A DNA stretch of 64,000 nt from a bacterium (lineage in GTDB: Bacteria; Electryoneota; Electryoneia; Electryoneales; Electryoneaceae), in the NCBI GenBank assembly GCA_020444265.1, contig JAHLLH010000002.1, forward strand, positions 361,033-425,032. Direction: 5' to 3'. Below the pieces are notes generated by a model. The model was not told the origin of the DNA. It ran no database searches and saw only the letters and a program-made list of their open reading frames with translations. Positions 31,705 through 39,860 of the stretch are shown here, one piece after another. Within the stretch, counting starts at the first letter, position 1. Every line of letters starts with the position of its first letter. A program made the translations under genes and the position numbers.

Positions 31705-34512
31705 CTACTCCCGTCCCGGTGGGGATGCATCCAGCATGGCACGCACCCGTTGCACCAGTTCGACCGGTTTGAAGGGTTTCTGCATGTAAGAATACTGCTT
31801 GCCGGGGTGAGTCCGGTCAATGTTCATCTCCTCGTGGTAGCCGGAGATGAAGAGGACACGGATACCTGGCCAGAGGGTTTCGAGGACACGGGCGAATTCG
31901 ACACCGCCCATCTTTGGCATAACCACGTCGGTGATGATCAAGTCATAAGGATAGTTGCGTGCCTGGCACAACTCGAGCGCTTCTGCACCGTTGGGAGCCA
32001 TTTCGACCGTATAGCCGAACTGGGAAAGGGTCCGTACCGCAAGGTCGGAGACAGCTACCTCGTCCTCGACGACCAGCAAACTTTCCTGCCCTTCCAGGCT
32101 GCCCGCCTCGTCCGGGATGTCGGGTTCCGCGTTCATCTCGGCCGTGCCTTCTGGCAGGTAGATGGCAAAGCTCGTTCCCTCGCCCGGATGCGACCTGACC
32201 TGGATGTCCCCGTTGGTCTGCTTCACTATACCATACACTGTTGCCAGCCCCAGCCCGGTTCCTTTTTCGCCAACCTTGGTCGTGTAGAAGGGCTCGAAGA
32301 TGCGATCCTGCACGTCCGGCGGCATCCCGGTTCCGGTATCGGTCACTCGCAGCAACGTGTAATGGCCTGCACTAAGCCCGGTTAAGCGTTCCAACGTTTC
32401 TGCCTGCAGGGTGATCCGTTCGGTGGAGATGGAGAGAGTTCCCCCATCCGGCATCGCATCGGCGGCGTTCACCACCAGGTTCATCACCACTTGTTCCAGC
32501 TGAGCAGGGTCAGCCATCACCTTTGGTGTGTTATCGTCCAGCTGCATATTCAGTTCGATATGCTCGCCGATGAGACGGCTTAACATCTGTCCCATGTCGG
32601 TGAGAATGCTGTTGACATCTACCAGGCGACTGCTGATCACCTGCCTTCGGCTGAAGGCTAGGAGTTGACGGGTCAGATCGGCGGCACGTCCCGCTGTCCG
32701 CTGCACCTCCTTGAGTTCGGTATGTGGGGGTTCTTCGCGCTCCAGACGCATCAACGCGAGGTCAGCATTACCGGTAATCGCGGTCAGCAGGTTGTTGAAA
32801 TCATGCGCCACCCCGCCGGCCAGACGACCAATCGCTTCCATCTTCTGTGCCTGACGAAGCTGTTCCTGGAGCTGATGCTCAGCGGTGATATCGCGGAAGA
32901 CCAGCACAACCCCGTTCAGCTTGCCATCCCGTCCACGGATCGGCGCACTCGAATCGGCGAGGTTGTGGCGACGTCCTTCGCGGTCGATCAGCATCGTGTC
33001 TGTCGCTAATCCGATGATCTGCCCCTTCTCGAGCACTTGTTCGACGGGGTTCAGCAGATGGTTGGGGTCGCTCTGCCGGTAGAGCTTCAGTACATCGGTC
33101 AGCTTGCGGCCTGCCGCTTCCTCGAAGGTCCAGCCGGTAAGACGGCAGGCGATGGGATTCATTCGGACAATCAGGCCACGTGTGTCGGTCGCGATCACAC
33201 CATCGCCGATACTATCGAGGATAGTCGCGAGATTCTCTTCGCTCGCCCTTAACGCTTCTGTGGCTCGAATCTGGTCGGTGATGTCCCGAATAATGCCCTG
33301 GTAGCCGGTCAGCTCATTGTTGTGGTCGTAAGTCTCGTTGGAGGTTAAACGACAAAAGAGAATTTGTCCATCTTTCCGTCGAAGCTGGACATCATAATCA
33401 CGGACAAATCCTTTGTCATGAAGGCTTTCCAGCAACCTGGCACGATCATCTGGATGCTGGTAAAGATCGACGGCATTCAGACGTTCCAACTCGGCTGTCT
33501 CATAGCCTAACAGCTCCACCATCGCCTGGTTGGTGGCGAGGAATCTGCCGGACCGGCTGGTGATGTAGACGGCATCATGAGAGGAGGTGAAGAGCGACTG
33601 GAACATCTCGCGTTGTTCACGGAGCGCCCATCGACGTTTCTGAAGCACTTCCGCGACCCAGGCAGCCAGCAGCGCGACGACCACTGAGATCAGGTGAATC
33701 CAGAAGATGGGTCCATGTTGAGAGTCATGGATGGATTCGCGCGAGGGAGCCATGACGAAACGCCAGGGCGCATCCACGAAACGAATGGGACGTTCCACAG
33801 CGGCTTCCGGTAGCGTTTCCAGGCTGGGGAAATTGTGGTTTGAAATCACCACATCCTGTCGATCAACAAAGGCAAACCGGTATTTCTCGAGGAGGTTGCC
33901 CTCATTCAGGCAGGTGCGAACAAGATCATCGATCCGGAAGACACCGTTGATCAGTCCGAGCAGCTCCCCATCAGGCGAGAAAACCGGATAGTAGGTCGCA
34001 AAGCCGTACCCGCCTTGCAGGAGGAGGATGCGATCTGTTCGTTTGATCTCACCTGTCCGTATGGCTTCAGTAGAGGCAGTTCGGACACTCAGGTCTGGAT
34101 GGTATCGAAGCTGTTTGTTCAGCGCTGGCTCATTCCCCTCGACCGGGTTGATCTGACTGATGGTCAGGGTGCTGTCGATCCAGTTGATGGCCTGGAAACC
34201 GGGGTAGGTGTCGATCAGGCTTGTCGCGACCTGTTTGTATAATGACGGGTCATCCCCATGCAGGGGAGGTGCTGCACGTTCGAGGCGCAAGAGAGAATAG
34301 ACACGTGTGTCGATCCAATCCTGAAGGCGAAGAATGACCTGTTCCGCGGTAACTTCGGTGGCAATCTGGATTCGTTGCTGGTTGTTGCGCAGGATCACCC
34401 AGGTGATGGTCTGGCCGAGCATGAGAATGACGAGCAGCACAAACAAGGGTAGCCGGATATGGCGAAACGTACTGGTACCTGTCGTCTTTCCGGTTCCCAT
34501 ATGCCTCAGCAT
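31705..34512 (-). CDS. Hybrid sensor histidine kinase with extracytoplasmic sensor, two PAS and a receiver
   Basis: The 935-residue protein starts at ATG 34512 (GGGAG 5 bases upstream). Order: transmembrane helix (about 20-42), CHASE-like periplasmic domain (about 45-270), second helix (about 276-296), PAS 1 (about 303-425), PAS 2 (about 430-550), HisKA with the phosphoryl histidine in GGVAHDFNNLL, HATPase with TDTGTGMPPDV and GTGLGLATVYGI, and a C-terminal receiver (phospho-aspartate in LIITDVVMPKMGG). The signal is unknown. No response regulator with an output domain is adjacent, so it signals to a distant partner or via phosphorelay. It is transcribed away from the acyl-CoA dehydrogenase at 34912. 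Confidence 0.93.
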   Translation of the reverse strand: MLRHMGTGKTTGTSTFRHIRLPLFVLLVILMLGQTITWVILRNNQQRIQIATEVTAEQVILRLQDWIDTRVYSLLRLERAAPPLHGDDPSLYKQVATSLIDTYPGFQAINWIDSTLTISQINPVEGNEPALNKQLRYHPDLSVRTASTEAIRTGEIKRTDRILLLQGGYGFATYYPVFSPDGELLGLINGVFRIDDLVRTCLNEGNLLEKYRFAFVDRQDVVISNHNFPSLETLPEAAVERPIRFVDAPWRFVMAPSRESIHDSQHGPIFWIHLISVVVALLAAWVAEVLQKRRWALREQREMFQSLFTSSHDAVYITSRSGRFLATNQAMVELLGYETAELERLNAVDLYQHPDDRARLLESLHDKGFVRDYDVQLRRKDGQILFCRLTSNETYDHNNELTGYQGIIRDITDQIRATEALRASEENLATILDSIGDGVIATDTRGLIVRMNPIACRLTGWTFEEAAGRKLTDVLKLYRQSDPNHLLNPVEQVLEKGQIIGLATDTMLIDREGRRHNLADSSAPIRGRDGKLNGVVLVFRDITAEHQLQEQLRQAQKMEAIGRLAGGVAHDFNNLLTAITGNADLALMRLEREEPPHTELKEVQRTAGRAADLTRQLLAFSRRQVISSRLVDVNSILTDMGQMLSRLIGEHIELNMQLDDNTPKVMADPAQLEQVVMNLVVNAADAMPDGGTLSISTERITLQAETLERLTGLSAGHYTLLRVTDTGTGMPPDVQDRIFEPFYTTKVGEKGTGLGLATVYGIVKQTNGDIQVRSHPGEGTSFAIYLPEGTAEMNAEPDIPDEAGSLEGQESLLVVEDEVAVSDLAVRTLSQFGYTVEMAPNGAEALELCQARNYPYDLIITDVVMPKMGGVEFARVLETLWPGIRVLFISGYHEEMNIDRTHPGKQYSYMQKPFKPVELVQRVRAMLDASPPGRE

Positions 34513-34911
34513 GCCCACTCCCGAGGAGAATCCCGATGAAATTTGACTGGCAATCTCTCAGTCACCTGAAATGGAATTCCGGAACAAGCAGTAAGGTACT
34601 CAGGATCGAGCCCCCTGCCAACGCATCGTTCCATCTTTTTAAACCGTGGCGTGTTTTAACACTCCCCGTGCACGTTTCCGCCACGTTCAGGGGTGCAGCG
34701 CAGGTAAATGAGACAGCAAAGTTGCGGAACTCGACTATCGTCCAGAGCATGGCCGGGGCCTCCGTTTGATTTGCCGCTTGAATCTTAGAACACTAAATTA
34801 TTTGCCTGCATCGGAGCGATCAGGTATGCAGTCTCCCTTGTGACGATCCTAACGAACGGGCAGTCCCCAGCCCAAATATATCGCGTCAGACAACCACCAA
34901 CCGAGGGCACG
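34513..34911. other. Divergent intergenic region
   Basis: These 400 bases lie between the divergent kinase and acyl-CoA dehydrogenase genes and must include both promoters. The stretch around 34770-34810 is AT-rich (TTTGATTTGCC, CACTAAATTATTTGC) and is the likeliest promoter area. No repeat of families A-E and no credible gene is present. Confidence 0.4.
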
Positions 34912-36057
34912 ATGAACTTCCAGTTAAGCGAAGAACAGGAGATGGTTCGCCAGACAGCGCGTGAATTTGCTGAAAAAGAATTGCGTCCAGGCGTTGCCGA
35001 GCGTGACGAGAACGGCACTTTCCCGCGTGAACAGGTGAACATGCTGGGTGAGCTGGGATTCATGGGGATGATTGTCGATGAGGAATGGGGCGGGGCTGGA
35101 TTCGATACCGTCTCCTATGTCGCAGCGCTCGAAGAACTGTCGCGAGTCGACCCCTCAACCGAAATTATCTGCAGCGTCAACAACAGCCTCGTCTGTTACC
35201 CGTTGATGAAATTCGGCAGCGACTACGTGAAGGAAAACTTTCTCAAGAAGTTCGCTACCGGCGAGTGGCTGGGTGCCTTCTGTCTGACTGAACCGGGCAG
35301 CGGTTCGGATGCTGGTGCGATGAAGACCCGTGCGGTGAAGGATGGGGATGACTGGGTTCTGAACGGGTCGAAGAATTTCATCACCAACGGTGAAACCTGT
35401 GACGCATATGTCATGGTCTGTGTGACCGATCCGGATGCAGGCCATCGCGGCACCTCAACCTTTGTTGTACCAAAGGACACCCCTGGTGTCATCATCGGGA
35501 AGCACGAGAACAAGATGGGCATCCGTGCCACTGACACTGTCTCGCTCACCCTCCAGGATGTCCGTGTACCGGACGCCAACCTGGTCGGGAAGCATGGCGA
35601 TGGATTCAAGACGATGCTGACCGCGCTGGACAGCGGGCGCCTGGGTGTAGCGGCACAGGGGCTCGGCATTGCGCAGGGTGCGCTGGACGAGTCGGTAAAG
35701 TACAGCCAGGAACGAGAGCAGTTCGGCAAGCCGATTGCCGCCTTCCAGGCGATTCGTAACAAGATCGCCGACATGGCGACCCGGATCGAAGCGGCACGCC
35801 TGCTATTGCGCTACGCAGCATGGCGGAAGGATGCTGGCTTGAGCTTCAGCCAGGAAGCGGCAATGTCGAAGGTCTATTGCAGCGAAACCGCGACCTGGGC
35901 AGCGCTCGAGGCCGTTCAGATTCACGGTGGCTACGGCTACACCAAGGATTACCCGGTGGAGCGGATGCTGCGTGATGCGAAGATTACAGAGATCTACGAA
36001 GGCACCAATGAAGTTCAGCGCATTGTCATCGCGCGGAACGTCTACGGTGAGCGATAA
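34912..36057 (+). CDS. Acyl-CoA dehydrogenase
   Basis: The 381-residue flavoenzyme is related to but distinct from the one at 11427. ATG 34912 follows GAGGG and gives the family start MNFQLSEEQEMVRQTAREFA. FAD and substrate segments are GAFCLTEPGSGSDAG and GFKTMLTALDSGR. The catalytic glutamate is E363 in EIYEGTNEVQR, the standard sequence. It probably acts on short-chain or branched acyl-CoA; the ilvE gene 135 bases downstream would fit branched-chain amino acid breakdown, but that is only context. Confidence 0.94.
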   Translation: MNFQLSEEQEMVRQTAREFAEKELRPGVAERDENGTFPREQVNMLGELGFMGMIVDEEWGGAGFDTVSYVAALEELSRVDPSTEIICSVNNSLVCYPLMKFGSDYVKENFLKKFATGEWLGAFCLTEPGSGSDAGAMKTRAVKDGDDWVLNGSKNFITNGETCDAYVMVCVTDPDAGHRGTSTFVVPKDTPGVIIGKHENKMGIRATDTVSLTLQDVRVPDANLVGKHGDGFKTMLTALDSGRLGVAAQGLGIAQGALDESVKYSQEREQFGKPIAAFQAIRNKIADMATRIEAARLLLRYAAWRKDAGLSFSQEAAMSKVYCSETATWAALEAVQIHGGYGYTKDYPVERMLRDAKITEIYEGTNEVQRIVIARNVYGER

Positions 36058-36067
36058 AGCGTTGCCC

Positions 36068-36093
36068 GTCCCGGAGCTCCTGAGTTCCGGGAC
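36068..36093 (+). terminator. Hairpin after acyl-CoA dehydrogenase, weak terminator
   Basis: GTCCCGGA (36068-36075) pairs with TCCGGGAC (36086-36093), 11 bases after the stop. There is no proper T-run, so readthrough into ilvE is possible. Confidence 0.4.
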
Positions 36094-36191
36094 GTAGTCT
36101 CTTGTTCGGGATCAATGGATAAAGTGGTCTCCCGGATGATGAGAGGTAGAACTATTTCTGACTGCTGCAAAACTGTGAAGGGAGAAGTCTC

Positions 36192-37199
36192 ATGGGTTTC
36201 GACGGATCCGGAAAAATCTGGATGAACGGCAAGCTGGTGGACTGGAACGATGCAACGATTCATGTCGGGGCGCACGTGGTCCATTACGGAACGTCGGTCT
36301 TTGAGGGCATCCGGATGTACCAGCGGGAAGCGACAGACGGCAAGTCGGCCATCTTCCGTCTGCGTGAGCACATCCAGCGCCTCTACAATTCGGCGAAGAT
36401 TTACCGGATGACACCCGATGAGATGATGCTCGGCGGCAAAAATGACCCGAATGACCGTCGCCTGGCGTACGACATCGACACGATGATGAATGCCTGCGTT
36501 GAAACACTGCAGGCCAACGGCGACAAGGCCGCCTACATTCGTCCGGTGGTCATGCGTGGCTACAACAGCCTCGGTGTTGACCCCCGTCCCTGCCCGGTCG
36601 ACCTGATCATCATGACCTGGCCCTGGGGCAAGTACCTCGGTCCGGAAGCGCTGGAAAAAGGTGTTGATGTCTGCGTCTCAAGCTGGTCGCGCATGGCACC
36701 GAATACGCTACCTGCACTCGCGAAGACCGGCGCAAACTACATGAACAGCCAGCTGATCAAGACCGAAGCTCTGAAGAACGGCTATGTGGAAGGCATCGCA
36801 CTGGACACCAACGGATTTGTCTCCGAAGGTTCCGGCGAGAATATCTACATCGTCTTCCACAACAAGGGCAAGGATGGCCGTCACCTGATCTACACCCCGC
36901 CGCTTGGCAACAGTGTTCTGCCGGGTATCACCCGTGACTCGCTGATCAACCTGGCGGACGATGCTGGCTTCGAGATTTCCGAGCACATGATCCCACGCGA
37001 AATGCTCTACACCGCGGACGAGGTCTTCTTCTCCGGTACCGCCAGCGAAGTGACCCCGATTCGGTCGATTGACCAGATCAAGATCGGTGAAGGCAAGCGT
37101 GGTCCAGTAGCTGAAAAGCTGCAGGAATTGTTCTTTGGCATCATCGATGGGAAGCTCCCCGATACACGGAACTGGCTTACCTTCGTTGACATGAAGTAG
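36192..37199 (+). CDS. ilvE: Branched-chain amino acid aminotransferase
   Basis: The 335-residue PLP enzyme transfers amino groups between valine, leucine or isoleucine and 2-oxoglutarate. It belongs to fold type IV. Visible are the start KIWMNGKLVDWNDATIHVGA, HYGTSVFEGIRMY, the PLP lysine in ALAKTGANYMNSQ, and the signature EALKNGYVEGIALD, then VSEGSGENIYIV. AGGGAGAAG lies upstream of the ATG. It is longer than E. coli IlvE, with an insertion near residues 80-95 (MMLGGKNDPNDRRL). Confidence 0.95.
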   Translation: MGFDGSGKIWMNGKLVDWNDATIHVGAHVVHYGTSVFEGIRMYQREATDGKSAIFRLREHIQRLYNSAKIYRMTPDEMMLGGKNDPNDRRLAYDIDTMMNACVETLQANGDKAAYIRPVVMRGYNSLGVDPRPCPVDLIIMTWPWGKYLGPEALEKGVDVCVSSWSRMAPNTLPALAKTGANYMNSQLIKTEALKNGYVEGIALDTNGFVSEGSGENIYIVFHNKGKDGRHLIYTPPLGNSVLPGITRDSLINLADDAGFEISEHMIPREMLYTADEVFFSGTASEVTPIRSIDQIKIGEGKRGPVAEKLQELFFGIIDGKLPDTRNWLTFVDMK

Positions 37200-37200
37200 T

Positions 37201-37249
37201 GTATCTTGAGCATTGCGGCGGTCAGGTCGACCGTCGCAATGCCTGATAC
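37201..37249 (+). promoter_or_regulatory. Long hairpin between ilvE and nusB
   Basis: GCATTGCGGCGGTC (37210-37223) pairs with GACCGTCGCAATGC (37229-37242) with one mismatch. An outer stem GTATC/GATAC (37201-37205 and 37245-37249) extends it. It ends directly at the nusB ribosome site (GGAGAG), and no T-run follows. It could stabilise the ilvE transcript end, reduce nusB translation, or serve as a boxB-like signal. Confidence 0.45.
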
Positions 37250-37259
37250 GGAGAGTTCG

Positions 37260-37811
37260 ATGGAAGTACGCGGCGCAACAAGCCGTCACGAAGCTCGCGA
37301 ATGCGCGCTTCAGGTTCTCTATGCGGTGGACGTAGCCGGGCATGACCCGGGCAAAGCGTTCGATGATCTCGTGAACGAGGGAGATCAACGGCACCGGGAT
37401 TTTGCACGTCGGCTGGTCAAGCTGGCCCATCAGTACCGTCAACGGATGGATGATCTGATCGCCTCCAAGTCGGAACGATGGGACCTCAAGCGCATGGCCC
37501 TGATCGACCATCTCGTGCTTCGGCTCGCCCTTGTCGAGCTCTTCCACATTGATGATGTCCCGCCGAAGGTGACGATCAACGAGGCGATTGAAATCGCCAA
37601 ATTGTACAGCACTGATCAATCGGGACGGTTCATCAATGGTTTGCTGGATGCGATTTTCTCCGAGCACGAGCAGGAGATTCGCAAGATCAAGAAGAATGTG
37701 AGGCCACCTGCATCGGATGGGCAGGCGGGACGGAAGCAGGGCGGAAAACGCCCCCCGAAAACCGACCCCAAAGCAGGAAATGACACGGATACGAACGGGA
37801 AGGATGTGTAA
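37260..37811 (+). CDS. nusB: Transcription antitermination factor NusB
   Basis: The 183-residue protein starts at ATG 37260 after CGGAGAG. The N-terminus TSRHEARECALQVLYAVD and the ARRLVKLAHQYRQRMDDLI, FHIDDVPPKVTINEAIEIAK and RFINGLLDAI segments are NusB signatures. NusB binds boxA RNA with NusE (S10) in rRNA antitermination. The 35-residue basic C-terminal tail (KKNVRPPASDGQAGRKQGGK) exceeds the usual length and may add RNA contacts. It ends two bases before the phosphoesterase gene. Confidence 0.93.
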   Translation: MEVRGATSRHEARECALQVLYAVDVAGHDPGKAFDDLVNEGDQRHRDFARRLVKLAHQYRQRMDDLIASKSERWDLKRMALIDHLVLRLALVELFHIDDVPPKVTINEAIEIAKLYSTDQSGRFINGLLDAIFSEHEQEIRKIKKNVRPPASDGQAGRKQGGKRPPKTDPKAGNDTDTNGKDV

Positions 37812-37813
37812 CG

Positions 37814-38488
37814 GTGCTCTATGCGATCCTGTCAGACGTGCACGGTAACCTGCATGCGTTTGAGACGGTGCTGGAGGATCTAAAGCATCGTTCACCGGAT
37901 CGCATCATCTGCCTCGGCGACCTCGTCGGCTACGGCGCTTTTCCAGACCAGGTCGTTAACCTCGGACGTGAGCATTGTGATGTGATCCTCGCGGGCAACC
38001 ATGATCACGCCGCTGTCGGACTGACCGACATTTCCGCCTTTAATCCCTACGCTTACAAAGCAGCGATCTGGACACGAAAGCAGCTTTCCGACGAAAACCT
38101 CCAGTTCCTGCGGGAACGACCCTACACCCATTCCGAGCAGAAGCTGCTCTTCACTCATGCCAGTCCGAACCACCCCGAACAGTGGTTTTACATCTTCTCC
38201 GACCAGGACGCCGATGCGGCGATGAGCTCGAGCAAGGCGGGGACGGTTTTCATTGGGCATACCCATGTTCCACGTGACCACCGCACCAGCCATGGGCGCC
38301 TGATCAATGTTGGATCAGTCGGCCAGCCGCGGGATGGCGACCCGAAAGCGGGGTATACCCTGTTCGACGATGAGACGGGCGAGCGGAAGCTGGTACGTAT
38401 CGGATACCCGGTCGAAGAGGCGATGAAGGCGATTCGTGATGCTGGACTGCCAGGTTTCCTCGCGGATCGTCTGGCGGTGGGGCGGTAA
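37814..38488 (+). CDS. YfcE-like metallophosphoesterase
   Basis: The 224-residue protein has the full calcineurin-like metal set: LSDVHGN, CLGDLVGYG, AGNHDHAA, FTHASP and GHTHVP. This fits the YfcE/MJ0936 group of small phosphodiesterases, which are often tested on bis-pNPP or 2',3'-cyclic nucleotides; the physiological substrate is unknown. It starts at GTG 37814, two bases after the nusB stop, implying coupled translation. A family C repeat follows the stop. Confidence 0.9.
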   Translation: MLYAILSDVHGNLHAFETVLEDLKHRSPDRIICLGDLVGYGAFPDQVVNLGREHCDVILAGNHDHAAVGLTDISAFNPYAYKAAIWTRKQLSDENLQFLRERPYTHSEQKLLFTHASPNHPEQWFYIFSDQDADAAMSSSKAGTVFIGHTHVPRDHRTSHGRLINVGSVGQPRDGDPKAGYTLFDDETGERKLVRIGYPVEEAMKAIRDAGLPGFLADRLAVGR

Positions 38489-38505
38489 TACTTTTTGCCC
38501 TGCCA

Positions 38506-38685
38506 GTGTAGCACGGGCATCTTGCCCGTGCATCGCGCCACAGGCGCGGAGAGGAACGTCCGGCGGTTGCCGGACATCGCCGGATTCGGAGAATCCGGCC
38601 AACACTCGATAGGGTTGCGTCAGGTCCGAAGACCTGACGCAACTGTTTTGAAGAATAGCCCGACTTGGCAAGAAAGTCGGGCCAC
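38506..38685. repeat. Family C composite repeat, copy 2, interrupted by a family D element
   Basis: It begins GTGTAGCACGGGCATCTTGC and ends with the GCCCGACTTG..GTCGGGC hairpin. Relative to the copy at 31555, an extra 42 bases (38611-38652) lie between ACTCGAT and GAATAG. The remainder matches closely. Confidence 0.85.
38611..38652. repeat. Family D (REP) element inserted in a family C repeat
   Basis: It contains the hairpin GTTGCGTCAGGTCCGAAGAC, then CTGACGCAAC (38614-38643). Its absence from the otherwise matching copies at 31555 and 59085 defines the insertion boundaries. No obvious target duplication beyond one or two bases is seen. Confidence 0.8.
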
Positions 38686-38694
38686 CCTGTCACA

Positions 38695-39561
38695 TCACTC
38701 GTTCCTGTCCTTCTCCTTCGGCACTTCACGCAATTGGGTCGAGGTGAAGACGTCCCCGGATCCCTTCCGGATAAAATCCGCCTTCACATAGCGCAGGAAA
38801 GTCGAGTAGGTACTCGATGCAGCCAGCAGGGCGCCGTGGACCCCCTCCCGCCAGCCGCCACGGACGAGATAAATCCGCAGGAACGTACTCAAGGCATGCA
38901 GCAATGCCGGGCCGACCCCCGTCTTTTTCGAGGGTTGATCGGCGATTTTCTGCGCGGCGAGGGTTGAGTAACGGTCGATCTTGGCGAGGTAACGAGGGAA
39001 GCTGGGGTCGGTGTGGTGATCCATCGCATGTTTCAGCTCGCCCAACTTGCCGTCCACATGAATTTTCTCGTGGACGATATCCTCGCTAAAGCGACCTCTT
39101 CCGCGGCGGTACAACCGGACAACCTTGTCATTTCCCCAACGACCGTGCTCAATCCGTTTCCCGAGGAACCAGGCACGCCTTGGGATCCAGTAGCCATCGA
39201 GGGACATCGGGTCACGGACTGTTTCGAGGATTTCGAGCGCGAGGGCGACAGTGATGACCTCGTCCGCATCCAGCGAAAGCACCCAGTCGCCATGCGCCAA
39301 TTCGACCGCCTTCTGTTTGGTCGGACCGAAGCCTTCAAAGGGGAGGTCCACCACACGGGCGCCCAGTTCGGTCGCGACAAAGGCAGTACCATCGCTCGAC
39401 CCGGTGTCAGCGACGATGACCTCCTGGGCGAAACGGACACTCTCGATGGTCGCCCCGATACGTGCCGCCTCGTCCTTGGCGATGATCACTACGCTGATGG
39501 TCGGATCATCCCCCTGGGAAGTGCCAGCGCCCTCGGGCTCGTGTTGTGGCGAGTTCAGCAT
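38695..39561 (-). CDS. Family 2 glycosyltransferase (WaaE/KdtX-like)
   Basis: The 288-residue protein has the GT-A fold signatures ISVVIIAKDEAARI, VIVADTGSSDGT and the metal-binding LSLDADEVIT. Later segments (DGYWIPRRAWFLGKRIEHG, VRLYRRGRGRFSEDIVHEKI, HHTDPSFPRYLAKIDRYSTL) match the group containing LPS inner-core glucosyltransferase WaaE. C-terminal hydrophobic stretches may anchor it to the membrane. ATG 39561 lacks a good ribosome site; an in-frame TTG at 39597 would add 12 residues. With the glycosyltransferase at 39861 it suggests envelope polysaccharide synthesis. Confidence 0.9.
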   Translation of the reverse strand: MLNSPQHEPEGAGTSQGDDPTISVVIIAKDEAARIGATIESVRFAQEVIVADTGSSDGTAFVATELGARVVDLPFEGFGPTKQKAVELAHGDWVLSLDADEVITVALALEILETVRDPMSLDGYWIPRRAWFLGKRIEHGRWGNDKVVRLYRRGRGRFSEDIVHEKIHVDGKLGELKHAMDHHTDPSFPRYLAKIDRYSTLAAQKIADQPSKKTGVGPALLHALSTFLRIYLVRGGWREGVHGALLAASSTYSTFLRYVKADFIRKGSGDVFTSTQLREVPKEKDRNE

Positions 39562-39663
39562 GTCGTGAAGGTAGAACGAGGCAGGGATTGGTTGCAATGG
39601 CGAGGACGCAAGGGACGATCATCAGCCTTGGCCTGGGTATCCCGGCACCTTGACGACCCGAGA

Positions 39664-39853
39664 GGTGTCACCCCGGACTTGATCCGGGGCCCAGCCTCCA
39701 TTATTTCAGCAGCCACACCTGAACCAATCCGAGGTCCTTCGAAATGGATGTCGCGAGGTCCGAACCACCGTCCAAATACGATTGCTGGAGGCCGACTGGA
39801 TGCCTCATTCAAGGCGAAGGATGCTGGATCCCGGGTCGGGGCCCGGGATGACA
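39664..39853. repeat. Family A interspersed inverted repeat, copy 5
   Basis: The left arm is GTGTCACCCCGGACTTGATC followed by CGGGGCCCAGCC. The right arm is GGATGCTGGATCCCGGGTCG followed by GGGCCCGGGATGACA. About 125 bases separate the arms. It fills the gap between the two glycosyltransferase genes. Confidence 0.8.
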
Positions 39854-39860
39854 GGTGTTG

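Noticed and set aside
37201-37249. Intrinsic terminator of ilvE
   Set aside because: The stem is strong but has no T-run and runs straight into the nusB ribosome site, so it is listed as a regulatory hairpin instead.
36708-37895. 395-codon minus-strand open frame
   Set aside because: It lies antisense across ilvE, nusB and the phosphoesterase start, all of which have clear family motifs.
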